DNA from: Rhizobium sp. FKL33
GTDB taxonomy: Bacteria > Pseudomonadota > Alphaproteobacteria > Rhizobiales > Rhizobiaceae
Direction of reading: 5' to 3'
Assembly (NCBI RefSeq): GCF_005222915.1
Contig: NZ_STFX01000015.1
Coordinates: 62,001-126,000 of the forward strand
Length of the DNA stretch: 64,000 nt
Part shown: one piece after another, positions 8,226 to 18,001 of the stretch
How the letters are laid out: each line of letters starts with the position of its first letter
Numbering within the stretch: the first letter of the stretch is position 1
The notes under the pieces: generated by a model
What the model was told of the DNA's origin: nothing
Seen by the model: the letters and a program-made list of their open reading frames with translations, nothing else
The model's database searches: none
Program-made: the position numbers and the translations under genes

Positions 8226-8309
8226 GAGCGACTCCCTCCGCCAGCATTATCTGGTTCAGGTTCGAAGGGTGCTTCTCAGCCCGTCTTGCGACGAACGCCC
8301 CTGTCTCTC
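8226..8309 (-). ncRNA. TPP riboswitch (THI element)
   Basis: Reading the minus strand, the conserved THI blocks appear in order: GGGGCG, GGGCTGAGA, ACCCTTCGAACCTGA, CCAGATAATGCTGG and CGGAGGGA. The ends GAGAGAC (8303-8309) and GTCGCTC (8226-8232) pair as the closing P1 stem with one A-G mismatch. It lies upstream of thiM on the same strand, as expected for a thiamine-salvage operon. Confidence 0.95.
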
Positions 8310-8436
8310 AACGGCGTCATACATGCCAGCTTTGACGCGGTCTGTCATCCGGAAAACTTTCGCCTCTCAGCGGGAACTTCTGCGACGTCCTCGGCGTTCG
8401 AAAGACTGGGGAGGATCAGGTTCGGAGTGTGGCGGC

Positions 8437-9240
8437 ATGACCAAGACGGAAAACATGGGGCTGAATGCTGGTTCGGGCGCTGCAAAAACGGTGGGTGACG
8501 TCTTTTCCGACATCCGCGCCAATCCTGCCGCCTATGCGCTGTTTCTGGATATCGACGGCACGCTGATCGATCTTGCGGCGACGCCTGACGCCATCCGCGT
8601 TCCTCCAGAACTGCCATCTATCCTCGCCAGCCTGTCGCAAACGCTCGGCGGCGCGCTGGCTCTCGTCACCGGTAGATCCCTGCCTTACGCCGACCGGCTG
8701 TTCGAACCGCATTGCTTTCCCATTGCCGGATTGCATGGCGCCGAGCGCCGCAGCGCCGATGGACGGGTCGTCCGAAGCGCCGCCACGCCCGCCTTTGAAG
8801 AGGCCAAGCGCGAATTGGCGCGCACCGCGAAAGCCTGGCCCGGCGTGATCCTCGAAGACAAGATCGCAGCGATCGCCATTCATTACCGCCAGGCGCCCGC
8901 CTATGCGATGGAGGTCGACGTCGCCATGCAGGCCGCGCTCTCGGCCATCGGCCCAGGTTATGAATTGCAGCGCGGCAAGATGGTGGTCGAGATCCGCCCC
9001 GACAGCGCCGACAAGGGCCGCGCGGTGCAGGCCTTTCTCGGTGAGACGCCTTTCGCCGGGCGAATTCCGGTCGCCATCGGCGACGACCTCACCGATGAGG
9101 CCATGTTCAAAACCGTCAACGCGCTCGGCGGCGCCTCGATCCGCATTGTCGAAACGCCGGCCGTAACGGCGGCGCATTGGCGGCTTCCATCTCCCCAGTC
9201 TCTGCGAGCAGCTTTGTCGGCGCTGGCCGCCTGCTCCTGA
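8437..9240 (+). CDS. otsB: Trehalose-6-phosphate phosphatase
   Basis: Removes phosphate from trehalose 6-phosphate, the last step of trehalose synthesis. HAD-superfamily motifs are present: FLDIDGTLIDL (nucleophile Asp), TGRSLPYADRLF, RGKMVVEIRP (cap region) and IGDDLTDEAMF. From the ATG at 8437 the protein has 267 aa, the usual OtsB size. The frame is open further upstream, but those codons overlap the antisense TPP riboswitch and have no conserved sequence. It is followed by otsA after 28 bp, giving the common otsB-otsA osmoprotectant pair. Confidence 0.93.
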   Translation: MTKTENMGLNAGSGAAKTVGDVFSDIRANPAAYALFLDIDGTLIDLAATPDAIRVPPELPSILASLSQTLGGALALVTGRSLPYADRLFEPHCFPIAGLHGAERRSADGRVVRSAATPAFEEAKRELARTAKAWPGVILEDKIAAIAIHYRQAPAYAMEVDVAMQAALSAIGPGYELQRGKMVVEIRPDSADKGRAVQAFLGETPFAGRIPVAIGDDLTDEAMFKTVNALGGASIRIVETPAVTAAHWRLPSPQSLRAALSALAACS

Positions 9241-9268
9241 TTTCCATTAGCATGAAAGGATTTTCGCC

Positions 9269-10642
9269 ATGAGCAGACTTGTGGTCGTCTCCAACCGCGT
9301 TCCTCTTCCCGACAAGTCGGGCGCCGCTCCCGCCGGCGGCCTTGCCGTCGCTCTGCAGGCCGCCTTGAAAGAACGCGGCGGCATCTGGATGGGCTGGTCG
9401 GGAAAGTCCTCGGGCGACCAAGAACCTGCTGACCTGACGATCCTGGAGCAGGGCGCCATCACCTATGCGCTGACGGATCTCACCGACCGCGACGTTGATG
9501 AGTATTACCACGGCTTCGCCAATCGCGTTCTCTGGCCGATTTGCCACTACAGGCTGGATCTCGCCGAATATGCGCGCAAGGAGATGAGCGGCTATTTCCG
9601 CGTCAACCGCTTCTTTGCCGCCAAGCTCGCGCCGATGCTGGAGCCCGACGACATCATCTGGGTGCATGACTATCACCTGATCCCGCTCGCCACCGAACTG
9701 CGCGCTCTGGGGGTCAAGAACAAGATCGGCTTCTTCCTGCATATTCCCCTGCCGCCCGCCGATGTGCTGTTCGCGATGCCTGTGCATGAGGAGATCATGA
9801 AGGGGCTGGCCGATTACGATCTCGTCGGCTTCCAGACCGATCACGACTTCGCCAATTTCGCCGGCGGCCTCGTGCGCGAAGGCATTGGCGAACAGTTGGC
9901 GGATGGCCGGCTCACCTCCTTCGGCCGCACCTTCAAGGGCGGCGCCTATCCGATCGGCATCGAGACGGAAGGTTTCGCGGCCTATGCCCGCCGCGCCGCC
10001 AGGCATCCGATGGTGGCCAAAGCCCGCGCCAGCATCGAGGGCCGCAATCTGATCATCGGTGTCGATCGCCTCGATTATTCCAAGGGGCTGACGCAGCGCA
10101 TCGATGCGTTCGAAAAATTCGTGACCGCCAATCCCGAGCAGCACAACAAGGTCACCTATCTGCAGGTCACGCCGAAATCACGCTCGGAAGTGCCCGAATA
10201 TGAAGCGATGCAGCGCACGGTCGCCGAACAGGCCGGCCGCGTCAACGGCGCGCTCGGCACGGTCGACTGGGTTCCGATCCGCTATATCAACCGCTCTGTC
10301 GCCCGGCCAGTGTTAGCCGGGCTCTACAGGCTGGCGCGGGTGGGGCTGGTGACGCCCTTGCGTGACGGCATGAATCTGGTGGCGAAGGAATATGTGGCGG
10401 CCCAGGATCCAGAGGATCCCGGCGTTCTCGTGCTCTCACGCTTCGCCGGCGCAGCGCGCGAACTCAAGGGCGCGCTGCTCGTCAATCCCTATGACATCGA
10501 AGGCGCGGCCAACGCTATTGCCCGCGCCATCCATATGCCGCTCGACGAGCGCAAGGAGCGCTGGAGCGGCATGATGGAACACCTGAAAACGCAGACGGTG
10601 CAGCGCTGGTGCGACGACTTCCTGAGCGACCTCACGGCCTGA
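9269..10642 (+). CDS. otsA: Alpha,alpha-trehalose-phosphate synthase (UDP-forming)
   Basis: A GT20 retaining glycosyltransferase joining UDP-glucose and glucose 6-phosphate into trehalose 6-phosphate. The 457-aa protein has RLVVVSNRVPLPD and AAPAGGLAVAL at the N-terminus, VHDYHLIPLA, GFFLHIPLPP, GVDRLDYSKGL and PLRDGMNLVAKEY, the full set of substrate-binding motifs. The ATG at 9269 follows AAAGGA. It forms a pair with otsB for osmotic and desiccation protection. It converges with prfC, with only 17 bp between the stops. Confidence 0.95.
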   Translation: MSRLVVVSNRVPLPDKSGAAPAGGLAVALQAALKERGGIWMGWSGKSSGDQEPADLTILEQGAITYALTDLTDRDVDEYYHGFANRVLWPICHYRLDLAEYARKEMSGYFRVNRFFAAKLAPMLEPDDIIWVHDYHLIPLATELRALGVKNKIGFFLHIPLPPADVLFAMPVHEEIMKGLADYDLVGFQTDHDFANFAGGLVREGIGEQLADGRLTSFGRTFKGGAYPIGIETEGFAAYARRAARHPMVAKARASIEGRNLIIGVDRLDYSKGLTQRIDAFEKFVTANPEQHNKVTYLQVTPKSRSEVPEYEAMQRTVAEQAGRVNGALGTVDWVPIRYINRSVARPVLAGLYRLARVGLVTPLRDGMNLVAKEYVAAQDPEDPGVLVLSRFAGAARELKGALLVNPYDIEGAANAIARAIHMPLDERKERWSGMMEHLKTQTVQRWCDDFLSDLTA

Positions 10643-10647
10643 CGGCT

Positions 10648-10669
10648 GGCGGCCTGGGGTCAGGCCGCC
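10648..10669. terminator. Hairpin between convergent otsA and prfC
   Basis: GGCGGCCT and AGGCCGCC pair perfectly (8 bp) around loop GGGGTC, overlapping the prfC stop codon. There is no strong T-run on either side, so it may stabilise 3' ends rather than act as a strong terminator. Confidence 0.5.
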
Positions 10670-12243
10670 TTCTGGACGTGATATTCCTTGATGGCGATCA
10701 TCTTGATGGCGGGATGGCGCTCGGCTTCATAGCGAAGCGAGAAGCCGTCCTGAGCCATGAACACCGGATCGCCGTCGAGATCGCGGCAGATGTCGCCGCG
10801 GCGGGCATCGAGAAATTTCTGCAGATCCGCCGGGCTCTCGGCCGAAATCCAGCGGCAGACTGAAAAGCGCGACATTTCGAACGACACCGGCAGCGTATAC
10901 TCCGCCGACAGACGCTCCTTGAGCACGTCGAGCTGCAGCGCGCCGACCACGCCGACGATCGCCGGCGAACCATCCTCGGGCGAAAACAGCTGCACCACGC
11001 CTTCCTCGGCCATCTGATGCAGCGCTTCCTTGAGCTTCTTGGCCTTCATCGCGTCTTCGAGCCGCACGCGGCGCAGGATCTCCGGCGCGAAATTCGGCAC
11101 GCCCTGGAACACCAGCGATTCCCCCTCGGTCAGCGTGTCGCCGATGCGCAGCGTGCCGTGATTGGGAATGCCGACCACATCGCCCGCATAGGCGGTGTCG
11201 GCGAGCTGGCGCTGCGAGGCGAAGAAGAATTGCGGCGCCGTCAAGCCCAGCTGCTTGCCGGTGCGGGCAAGCCGCGCCTTCATGCCGCGCTCGATCTTGC
11301 CGGAGCAGACCCGGGCGAAGGCGATGCGGTCGCGATGGTTGGGGTCCATATTCGCCTGGATCTTGAAGACGAAGGCGGTCATCTTGTCTTCAGCGGCATG
11401 CACCGTGCGGGTGTCGGCCACCTGGTCGCGCGGCGCGGGCGCAAACTCGCCGAGCGCGTTGATCAGGTCGCGGACGCCGAAATTGCGGAGCGCCGAGCCG
11501 AAGAACACCGGCGTGAGATGGCCTTCGAGGAAAGCCTCGCGGTCGAACGGCTTGCAGGCCTCGATCGCCAAATTGACCTCGTCGACAAAAACCTCTCGTT
11601 CGTTTTCCGGCAGACGGTCGGCCACCGCTTCCGGTCCGTTGACCGGCGTGCCCACGACCTCGGTGTCGGAGCCGCGCACCGTATTGTCGGCGAGATTGTA
11701 GGAGCCGCAGAAGGTCTTGGACCGACCGATCGGCCAAGTGACCGGCGCGGTGTCGAGCGCCAGTTTTTCTTCGACCTCGTCGAGGATTTCGAAGGGATCG
11801 CGGCTCTCGCGGTCCATCTTGTTGATGAAGGTGATGATGGGGATGTTGCGGAGACGGCAGACTTCGAACAGTTTCAGCGTGCGCGGCTCGATGCCCTTGG
11901 CGGCGTCGATCACCATCACGGCCGCGTCGACGGCGGTCAGCGTGCGATAGGTGTCGTCGGCGAAGTCCTCGTGACCGGGCGTATCGAGAATGTTGAAGAC
12001 ATTGTCGTTATACTCGAAGGTCATCACCGAGGTGACGACCGAGATGCCGCGTTCGCGCTCGATCTTCATCCAGTCCGACCGCGTCTGGATGCGGTCCTTC
12101 TTGGCCTTCACTTCACCGGCGAGCTGGATGGCGCCGCCGAACAGCAAGAGCTTTTCGGTCAGCGTCGTCTTGCCTGCGTCCGGATGCGCGATAATAGCGA
12201 AGGTGCGGCGGCGGGAGATCGCCTCGGCCAAGGTCTCGGTCAT
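10660..12243 (-). CDS. prfC: Peptide chain release factor 3
   Basis: A translational GTPase that recycles RF1/RF2 from the ribosome after termination. The G-domain shows AHPDAGKTTLTEKLL (P-loop), RGISVVTSVM, DTPGHEDF and INKMDRESRDP, and the C-terminal part has the RF3-specific HPAIKMIA-type end. The length of 527 aa equals the usual RF3. The long frame extends upstream to 12753, antisense to dut, but homology begins at MTETLAEAISRRRTFAII, so I start at 12243. The ribosome binding site is weak. Divergent from dut. Confidence 0.94.
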   Translation of the reverse strand: MTETLAEAISRRRTFAIIAHPDAGKTTLTEKLLLFGGAIQLAGEVKAKKDRIQTRSDWMKIERERGISVVTSVMTFEYNDNVFNILDTPGHEDFADDTYRTLTAVDAAVMVIDAAKGIEPRTLKLFEVCRLRNIPIITFINKMDRESRDPFEILDEVEEKLALDTAPVTWPIGRSKTFCGSYNLADNTVRGSDTEVVGTPVNGPEAVADRLPENEREVFVDEVNLAIEACKPFDREAFLEGHLTPVFFGSALRNFGVRDLINALGEFAPAPRDQVADTRTVHAAEDKMTAFVFKIQANMDPNHRDRIAFARVCSGKIERGMKARLARTGKQLGLTAPQFFFASQRQLADTAYAGDVVGIPNHGTLRIGDTLTEGESLVFQGVPNFAPEILRRVRLEDAMKAKKLKEALHQMAEEGVVQLFSPEDGSPAIVGVVGALQLDVLKERLSAEYTLPVSFEMSRFSVCRWISAESPADLQKFLDARRGDICRDLDGDPVFMAQDGFSLRYEAERHPAIKMIAIKEYHVQKAA

Positions 12244-12336
12244 GTTCTCAGAAAATCCTGTTGAGCGCGGGCCTTCTACCGTTTCGAGCCGCAAAATGCA
12301 ATTGACCGGCGGCGCTGGCGAGGCGACAAGTCCGCC

Positions 12337-12804
12337 ATGAGCAACTCCACCGCAATTCCCACGATTGGCCTCGTGCGCCTGCCGCACGCCGCCGATCTGC
12401 CGCTGCCCTCCTACGAAACCAGCGGCGCCGCCGGTATGGACATCCGGGCCGCCGCGCCGGAAGATCAGCCCATGGTGCTCGAGGCCGGGGAGCGGGCGCT
12501 CATCCCCACCGGTTTCGTGTTCGAGATCCCCGAAGGTTTCGAGGTGCAGGTGCGGCCGCGCTCGGGGCTGGCGCTCAAACATGGCGTGACCTGCCTGAAT
12601 ACACCGGGAACGATCGACAGCGATTATCGCGGCGAGGTGAAGGTGCTGCTGGTCAATCTGGGTTCGGAACCATTCACGGTGGAGCGCGGCATGCGCATCG
12701 CCCAACTCGTCGTCGCGCCCGTAGTCCAGGCCGGCGTTGAAGAGCGGGCGCATGTGAGCGACACGACGCGGGGGGGCGGCGGTTTCGGCTCCACAGGCGT
12801 CTGA
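12337..12804 (+). CDS. dut: dUTP diphosphatase
   Basis: Hydrolyses dUTP to dUMP and pyrophosphate, which keeps uracil out of DNA and feeds thymidylate synthesis. The 155-aa trimeric dUTPase has all five motifs: [40 protein letters not shown] and the flexible C-terminal [10 protein letters not shown]. In many rhizobia dut lies beside coaBC, as I recall; here about 11 kb of other genes separates them. The start ATG has a poor ribosome binding site but agrees with family alignments. Confidence 0.95.
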   Translation: MSNSTAIPTIGLVRLPHAADLPLPSYETSGAAGMDIRAAAPEDQPMVLEAGERALIPTGFVFEIPEGFEVQVRPRSGLALKHGVTCLNTPGTIDSDYRGEVKVLLVNLGSEPFTVERGMRIAQLVVAPVVQAGVEERAHVSDTTRGGGGFGSTGV

Positions 12805-12989
12805 GAAAAGACCGTCGAGCCGGTGATTTTGCGGCGGCGCGGCGCGGGGAGATCGATGGTCGATCCTGACGCGCGCTGCAGGCGGTCACAAGAATGCGTC
12901 TGCGCCGTGATTTTTCCGCCGGTTTCAGCGCAAATGAGGCTTAACTCCGGTTTTGTGCCAAGATGATGTAAAGTTGCGAAAAGTCGTAA

Positions 12990-13025
12990 AATAAACGGAC
13001 ATTTAGTAATATATCCGGATTTATT
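12990..13025. promoter_or_regulatory. AT-rich dyad upstream of the LysE gene
   Basis: AATAAACGGA (12990-12999) faces TCCGGATTTATT (13014-13025), an inverted repeat with a 2-nt bulge, in an AT-rich patch unlike the surrounding GC-rich DNA and about 55-90 bp before the LysE-family start. It could be an operator or the promoter. No regulator gene is adjacent. Confidence 0.3.
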
Positions 13026-13077
13026 GACGTATATACCTACCCATGATAGAACCCGCTCATTCCGAGAGAGTCCAGTC

Positions 13078-13695
13078 ATGACAGTTTCAGCCCTTGCCGC
13101 CTATTCCCTCGCCCTTCTCCTCGCCGCCGCCATTCCCGGGCCGGGGATCACGGCGCTTGTGGCGCGGGCGCTTGGCGCCGGCATGGTCGAAGGCATCGGC
13201 ATGGCGCTCGGCCTGATCCTCGGCGATATGGTGTTTTTGACTGCCGTCGTGCTCGGACTGGCCGTGCTGGCGCATGCGTTCAGCGAGGTGTTCACCGTGA
13301 TCAAGATCTTGGGCGCTCTATATCTCGCCTGGATCGCCTATAAGATCTGGACCGGGGGCATCCTCAGCGCCGAGATCGGCGCCGCTCCGAAAAAGAGTTT
13401 CACGCAGGCCTTTGCCTCGGGACTTTTCGTGACGCTCGGCAATCCCAAAGCCATGCTGTTTTATGTCGCGCTGGTGCCGACGATCATCGATCTCGAAAGC
13501 ATCGGGGTTACGGATTATCTGCTGCTGCTTGCCGCGACATTCCTGGTGCTCGTAGCCGTGACTTTTCCCTATGTGGCTCTGGCCGGAAAGGCGCGCGAGG
13601 CCTTCAAGCATCCGAAAGCGCTCAGTCGGCTCAACAAGGCGGCTGCGGCCTGTCTCTTCGCGACCGCCGGCTATATCGCCAGTCGGGCAGCGTAG
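13078..13695 (+). CDS. LysE/RhtB family amino-acid exporter
   Basis: An inner-membrane exporter of 205 aa with about six hydrophobic helices. AIPGPGITALVARALG near the N-terminus is the signature of the LysE/RhtB family, and GNPKAMLFYVALVP in the middle is the second conserved block. Family members export lysine, homoserine, threonine or related compounds; the substrate here is unknown. The frame is open from 13024, but homology starts at the ATG at 13078, preceded by GAGAGAG. An AT-rich inverted repeat upstream may carry its control. Confidence 0.88.
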   Translation: MTVSALAAYSLALLLAAAIPGPGITALVARALGAGMVEGIGMALGLILGDMVFLTAVVLGLAVLAHAFSEVFTVIKILGALYLAWIAYKIWTGGILSAEIGAAPKKSFTQAFASGLFVTLGNPKAMLFYVALVPTIIDLESIGVTDYLLLLAATFLVLVAVTFPYVALAGKAREAFKHPKALSRLNKAAAACLFATAGYIASRAA

Positions 13696-13825
13696 CAGGT
13701 TCACTCGTCCGCAATGCCGAAAAAGGGTGGAATTTTCTCGATATTCGCCCTCCTGCGCGCCGATCTTGCTGGAAAGCGCGCCCATTCCTCCCTAACCTGC
13801 TGTCACAAACACAGGGAGAAGCACC

Positions 13826-14794
<969 letters not shown>

Positions 14795-14807
14795 TTTTTT
14801 GCAGACA

Positions 14808-14840
14808 TCGGAGCCGTGCTTTTGCGGCTCCGGTGTTTTC
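14808..14840 (+). terminator. Rho-independent terminator after cysK
   Basis: CGGAGCCG (14809-14816) pairs with CGGCTCCG (14825-14832) around loop TGCTTTTG, followed by GTGTTTTC. It lies directly downstream of the cysK stop. Confidence 0.8.
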
Positions 14841-14868
14841 TGGACCCACCGCCCTGAGAGAAAAACCG

Positions 14869-15267
14869 ATGCTTCATCACATTTCGCTGGGCGTCGCAGA
14901 CATCCTCAAAGCCGCGCGGTTCTACGACGCCGCTCTCAGGCCGCTCGGGTATATCCGCGTCTGGGAGGATATCCGCCCCGGCGAGGACGATCAGGCAGTC
15001 GGTTACGGATTACCCGGCGGCGGCGACAAACTGGCCCTGAAACACAGGCCGCATGACGCCAGCCCACCGGGTTCAGGTTTCCACCTCGCTCTCGCCGCCC
15101 CGAGCCGCGTGAGCGTTGAGCAGTTTCACGCCGAAGCCATCGCCCATGGCGGCATCGACAATGGCGGCCCGGGACTCCGGCCCCATTATGGCCCCCACTA
15201 TTTCGCGGCCTTCGTGATCGACCCCGACGGGCATCATATCGAAGCCGTTATCAATAAACCCGAATAG
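14869..15267 (+). CDS. VOC (glyoxalase-like) family protein
   Basis: A 132-aa vicinal-oxygen-chelate protein with two beta-alpha-beta-beta-beta modules. MLHHISLGVADILKAARFYD at the N-terminus contains the first metal-ligand His, and AAFVIDPDGHHIEAV near the C-terminus contains the last ligand Glu. Family members include glyoxalases, dioxygenases and antibiotic-binding proteins; this one cannot be assigned a substrate. The ATG at 14869 is chosen over 14833, which lies inside the cysK terminator. It converges with comM, 1 bp apart. Confidence 0.8.
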   Translation: MLHHISLGVADILKAARFYDAALRPLGYIRVWEDIRPGEDDQAVGYGLPGGGDKLALKHRPHDASPPGSGFHLALAAPSRVSVEQFHAEAIAHGGIDNGGPGLRPHYGPHYFAAFVIDPDGHHIEAVINKPE

Positions 15268-15268
15268 G

Positions 15269-16801
15269 CTATGCGGCGTTCTGTAAGGCTGTCCCGGCAA
15301 TCCGGTAGGAAATCGCTTCCGCCAGATGAATACGGCCCACGCGCGGGGCCTCGTCGAGATCGGCGAGCGTGCGCGCCACCTTCAGGATGCGGTGATAGCC
15401 GCGCGCCGAGAATTTCATCTTGTCGGCGGCGTCGCGCAGCAATTGCAAGCCGGCGGGATCCGGTTCGGCGATCGCCTCGATCAGCGCGGTGGCGCAGCGG
15501 GCGTTGCTGCCGATCTCGGGCAGGCCTGCGGCCATGAAGCGGTCGCGCTGAAGCGCGCGAGCCCGGGCGACGCGGGCTGCCACCACCGAACTCGGCTCCG
15601 CAGGCCGGGGCCGAATGAGATCGGTGGCGCTGACGGCCGGCACGTCGATGCGGATGTCGATGCGGTCGAGCAGTGGGCCGGAAAGCCGCGCCTGATAATC
15701 GCTCATGCAGCGCGTCCCCCGCGCGCAGGTATGGCCCGGTTCGCCGGCCATGCCGCAGCGGCAGGGGTTCATCGCCGCGATCAGCTGAAACTTAGCCGGG
15801 TAACTAACGTGATGATTGGCGCGAGCAATGACGCATTCGCCGGTTTCCAAGGGTTGACGCAACGCATCCAGCGTCTGCGGGTGAAATTCCGGCAGTTCAT
15901 CGAGAAACAATACGCCGTGATGGGCGAGCGACGCTTCTCCGGGCTTGGCGCGCAGCCCGCCGCCGACCAGCGCCGCCATGGTCGCCGAATGATGCGGCGC
16001 GCGAAACGGCCGGCGATCCGACAATTTTCCGCCCGCGAGCTGCCCGGCGATCGAATGGATCATCGAGACTTCCAGGAGTTCGGCGGAATCGAGCGGCGGC
16101 AGGATCCAGGGCAGGCGTTGGGCGAGCATCGACTTGCCCGAACCGGGAGGTCCGACGAACAACAGATTATGGCCGCCAGCCGCCGCGACTTCGAGCGCCC
16201 GCTTGGCGCTTTCCTGCCCCTTGATGTCGGCGAGATCTGGACTGTTGGCGGGCAGCGCCCGGACTGCCGGCTGCGGCCGTGACAGCACTTGGGTGCCGCG
16301 GAAATGATTGGCGAGGCCAACCAGGCTGCGCGGCGCGAGAATGTCGATGTCGGCGCCCGCCCAGGCGGCTTCGGGACCGCTGTCCTGCGGGCAGATCAGT
16401 CCCTTGCCCATGGCGTTGGCGGCGATCGCCGCAGGCAGCGCGCCGGCCACCGGCGCGATCGTGCCGTCGAGATTGAGTTCGCCGAGGATAAGATAGTTTT
16501 GCAACGCATCCGCCGGGATCGCGCCGAGCGCCGCCATCATCGCCAGCGCAATAGGCAGATCGAAATGGCTGCCTTCCTTGGGGAGGTCCGCCGGCGCGAG
16601 ATTGACGGTGACCTTCTTCTGCGGCAGCGCCAGCCCCGAGGCGTGCAGCGCCGCCTGTACGCGCTCGCGGCTTTCGGCCACCGCCTTGTCGGGCAGGCCG
16701 ACAATCTGCATCACATGCTTACCGGGCCCCACCATGACCTGGACGTCGACCGGCACCCCTTCGATGCCCTGGAATGCGACTGTGCTGACTCTCGCCACCA
16801 T
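15269..16801 (-). CDS. comM: ComM / YifB family Mg-chelatase-like AAA+ ATPase
   Basis: A hexameric helicase-like AAA+ ATPase that in Vibrio promotes branch migration during natural transformation; in non-competent bacteria the role is uncertain. The N-terminal part is a Lon-protease-like fold (VARVSTVAFQGIEGVPVDV). The centre has the Walker A loop GPPGSGKSMLAQRLP and Walker B GVLFLDELPEF. A Cys-rich stretch with NPCRCG follows, then the C-terminal YifB domain. From the ATG at 16801 it has 510 aa, the usual size; the 40 codons upstream are not conserved. Confidence 0.92.
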   Translation of the reverse strand: MVARVSTVAFQGIEGVPVDVQVMVGPGKHVMQIVGLPDKAVAESRERVQAALHASGLALPQKKVTVNLAPADLPKEGSHFDLPIALAMMAALGAIPADALQNYLILGELNLDGTIAPVAGALPAAIAANAMGKGLICPQDSGPEAAWAGADIDILAPRSLVGLANHFRGTQVLSRPQPAVRALPANSPDLADIKGQESAKRALEVAAAGGHNLLFVGPPGSGKSMLAQRLPWILPPLDSAELLEVSMIHSIAGQLAGGKLSDRRPFRAPHHSATMAALVGGGLRAKPGEASLAHHGVLFLDELPEFHPQTLDALRQPLETGECVIARANHHVSYPAKFQLIAAMNPCRCGMAGEPGHTCARGTRCMSDYQARLSGPLLDRIDIRIDVPAVSATDLIRPRPAEPSSVVAARVARARALQRDRFMAAGLPEIGSNARCATALIEAIAEPDPAGLQLLRDAADKMKFSARGYHRILKVARTLADLDEAPRVGRIHLAEAISYRIAGTALQNAA

Positions 16802-16962
16802 ATTGCCCGCGCCCCCGCTTGCTCGCCGGAAAGGAGCAAAGGTCGCCCTCCTCGGCACTGGGTTGCAGTCAATCACGGAAACCGGAATAAAACAAGAACA
16901 AATTTCACCCCCCGGCTGCAATTGGGTTGCAACCGGTTGAGCGACAAGAACAAAATCGTGAA

Positions 16963-17910
16963 TCAGGCGCGCTTCTTTTCCACCGCGTCCCAGAACAGCG
17001 AGGCGATATCGGCGCCGCCGAACTTCTTGACCTCGCGGATGCCGGTGGGCGAGGTGACGTTGATCTCGGTCATGTAGTCGCCGATCACGTCGATGCCGAC
17101 CAGCAGGAAGCCGCGTTCGCGGAGCGCAGGCCCGATGCGGGCGCAGATTTCCTGTTCGCGCGCGGTGAGTTCGGTATGCTCGGCGCGGCCGCCGACATGC
17201 ATGTTGGAGCGCGAATCCGTCTCGGCCGGCACGCGGTTGATCGCGCCCACCGCCTCGCCGTCGATCAGGATGATACGCTTGTCGCCCTTGCGGACATCAG
17301 GCAGATATTGCTGGGCGATGAAGGGCTCGCGGAACATCTGGCCGAACATTTCCAGCAGCGAGGTGAAGTTGCGGTCGTCGCGCGAGGAGTGGAACACGCC
17401 GGCCCCGCCATTGCCGTAGAGCGGCTTCAGGATGATGTCGCCCATTTCCTCGCGGAAGCGGGCGATTTCCTTGACGTCGCGGGTGATCAGCGTCTGCGGC
17501 ATCAGATCGGCGAATTCGGTGACGAAGATCTTTTCCGGCGAATTGCGCACCCAGGCGGGATCGTTGACCACCAGCGTCTTGGGGTGAATGCGCTCGAGCA
17601 GATGCGTCGAGGTGATATAGGCCATGTCGAAGGGCGGATCCTGGCGCAAGAGCACCACATCCATGGTCGACAGATCGACGCGCTCTGGATCTCCCAGCGT
17701 GAAATGGTCGCCCTTCACGTCGCGCAGTTCCATCGGCTCGACGGTGGCGTAGATCTTGCCGTCGCGCATCGACAATTGGTTCGGGGTGTAGTGGAACAGT
17801 TTGTAGCCGCGCGCCTGCGCTTCCAGGCTCATGGCGAAAGTGGAATCGCCGGCGATATTGATGGAGGACACATGGTCCATCTGCACAGCGACGTTCTTGA
17901 TATTGGCCAT
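16963..17910 (-). CDS. gshB: Glutathione synthetase
   Basis: An ATP-grasp ligase adding glycine to gamma-glutamylcysteine. The 315-aa protein shows the N-terminal GSH-S fold ([21 protein letters not shown]), [27 protein letters not shown], and the ATP-grasp residues [14 protein letters not shown] and [16 protein letters not shown]. In many alphaproteobacteria rsmI-yraN-gshB form a run; here gshB is separated from yraN by the five-gene ugp operon on the same strand. The start follows GGGAGCG at a suitable distance. Confidence 0.95.
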   Translation of the reverse strand: MANIKNVAVQMDHVSSINIAGDSTFAMSLEAQARGYKLFHYTPNQLSMRDGKIYATVEPMELRDVKGDHFTLGDPERVDLSTMDVVLLRQDPPFDMAYITSTHLLERIHPKTLVVNDPAWVRNSPEKIFVTEFADLMPQTLITRDVKEIARFREEMGDIILKPLYGNGGAGVFHSSRDDRNFTSLLEMFGQMFREPFIAQQYLPDVRKGDKRIILIDGEAVGAINRVPAETDSRSNMHVGGRAEHTELTAREQEICARIGPALRERGFLLVGIDVIGDYMTEINVTSPTGIREVKKFGGADIASLFWDAVEKKRA

Positions 17911-17957
17911 GAAAAGGCGCTCCCGGGATGATCAAAGCCGGCCAGATGTAGGACCGG

Positions 17958-17980
17958 GCCGGGCGCTTGGCAAGCCCGGC
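17958..17980 (-). terminator. Hairpin between the EEP-family gene and gshB
   Basis: GCCGGGC (17958-17964) and GCCCGGC (17974-17980) form a perfect 7-bp stem with a 9-nt loop, 22 bp after the stop of the last ugp-operon gene. There is no T-run, so its strength as a terminator is doubtful. Confidence 0.4.
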
Positions 17981-18001
17981 GAAGAGAAGGAAAGCCGAGG
18001 C

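Noticed and set aside
11017-12264. 415-aa open frame antisense to prfC
   Set aside because: Complement of RF3, with no recognisable domain and no ribosome binding site.
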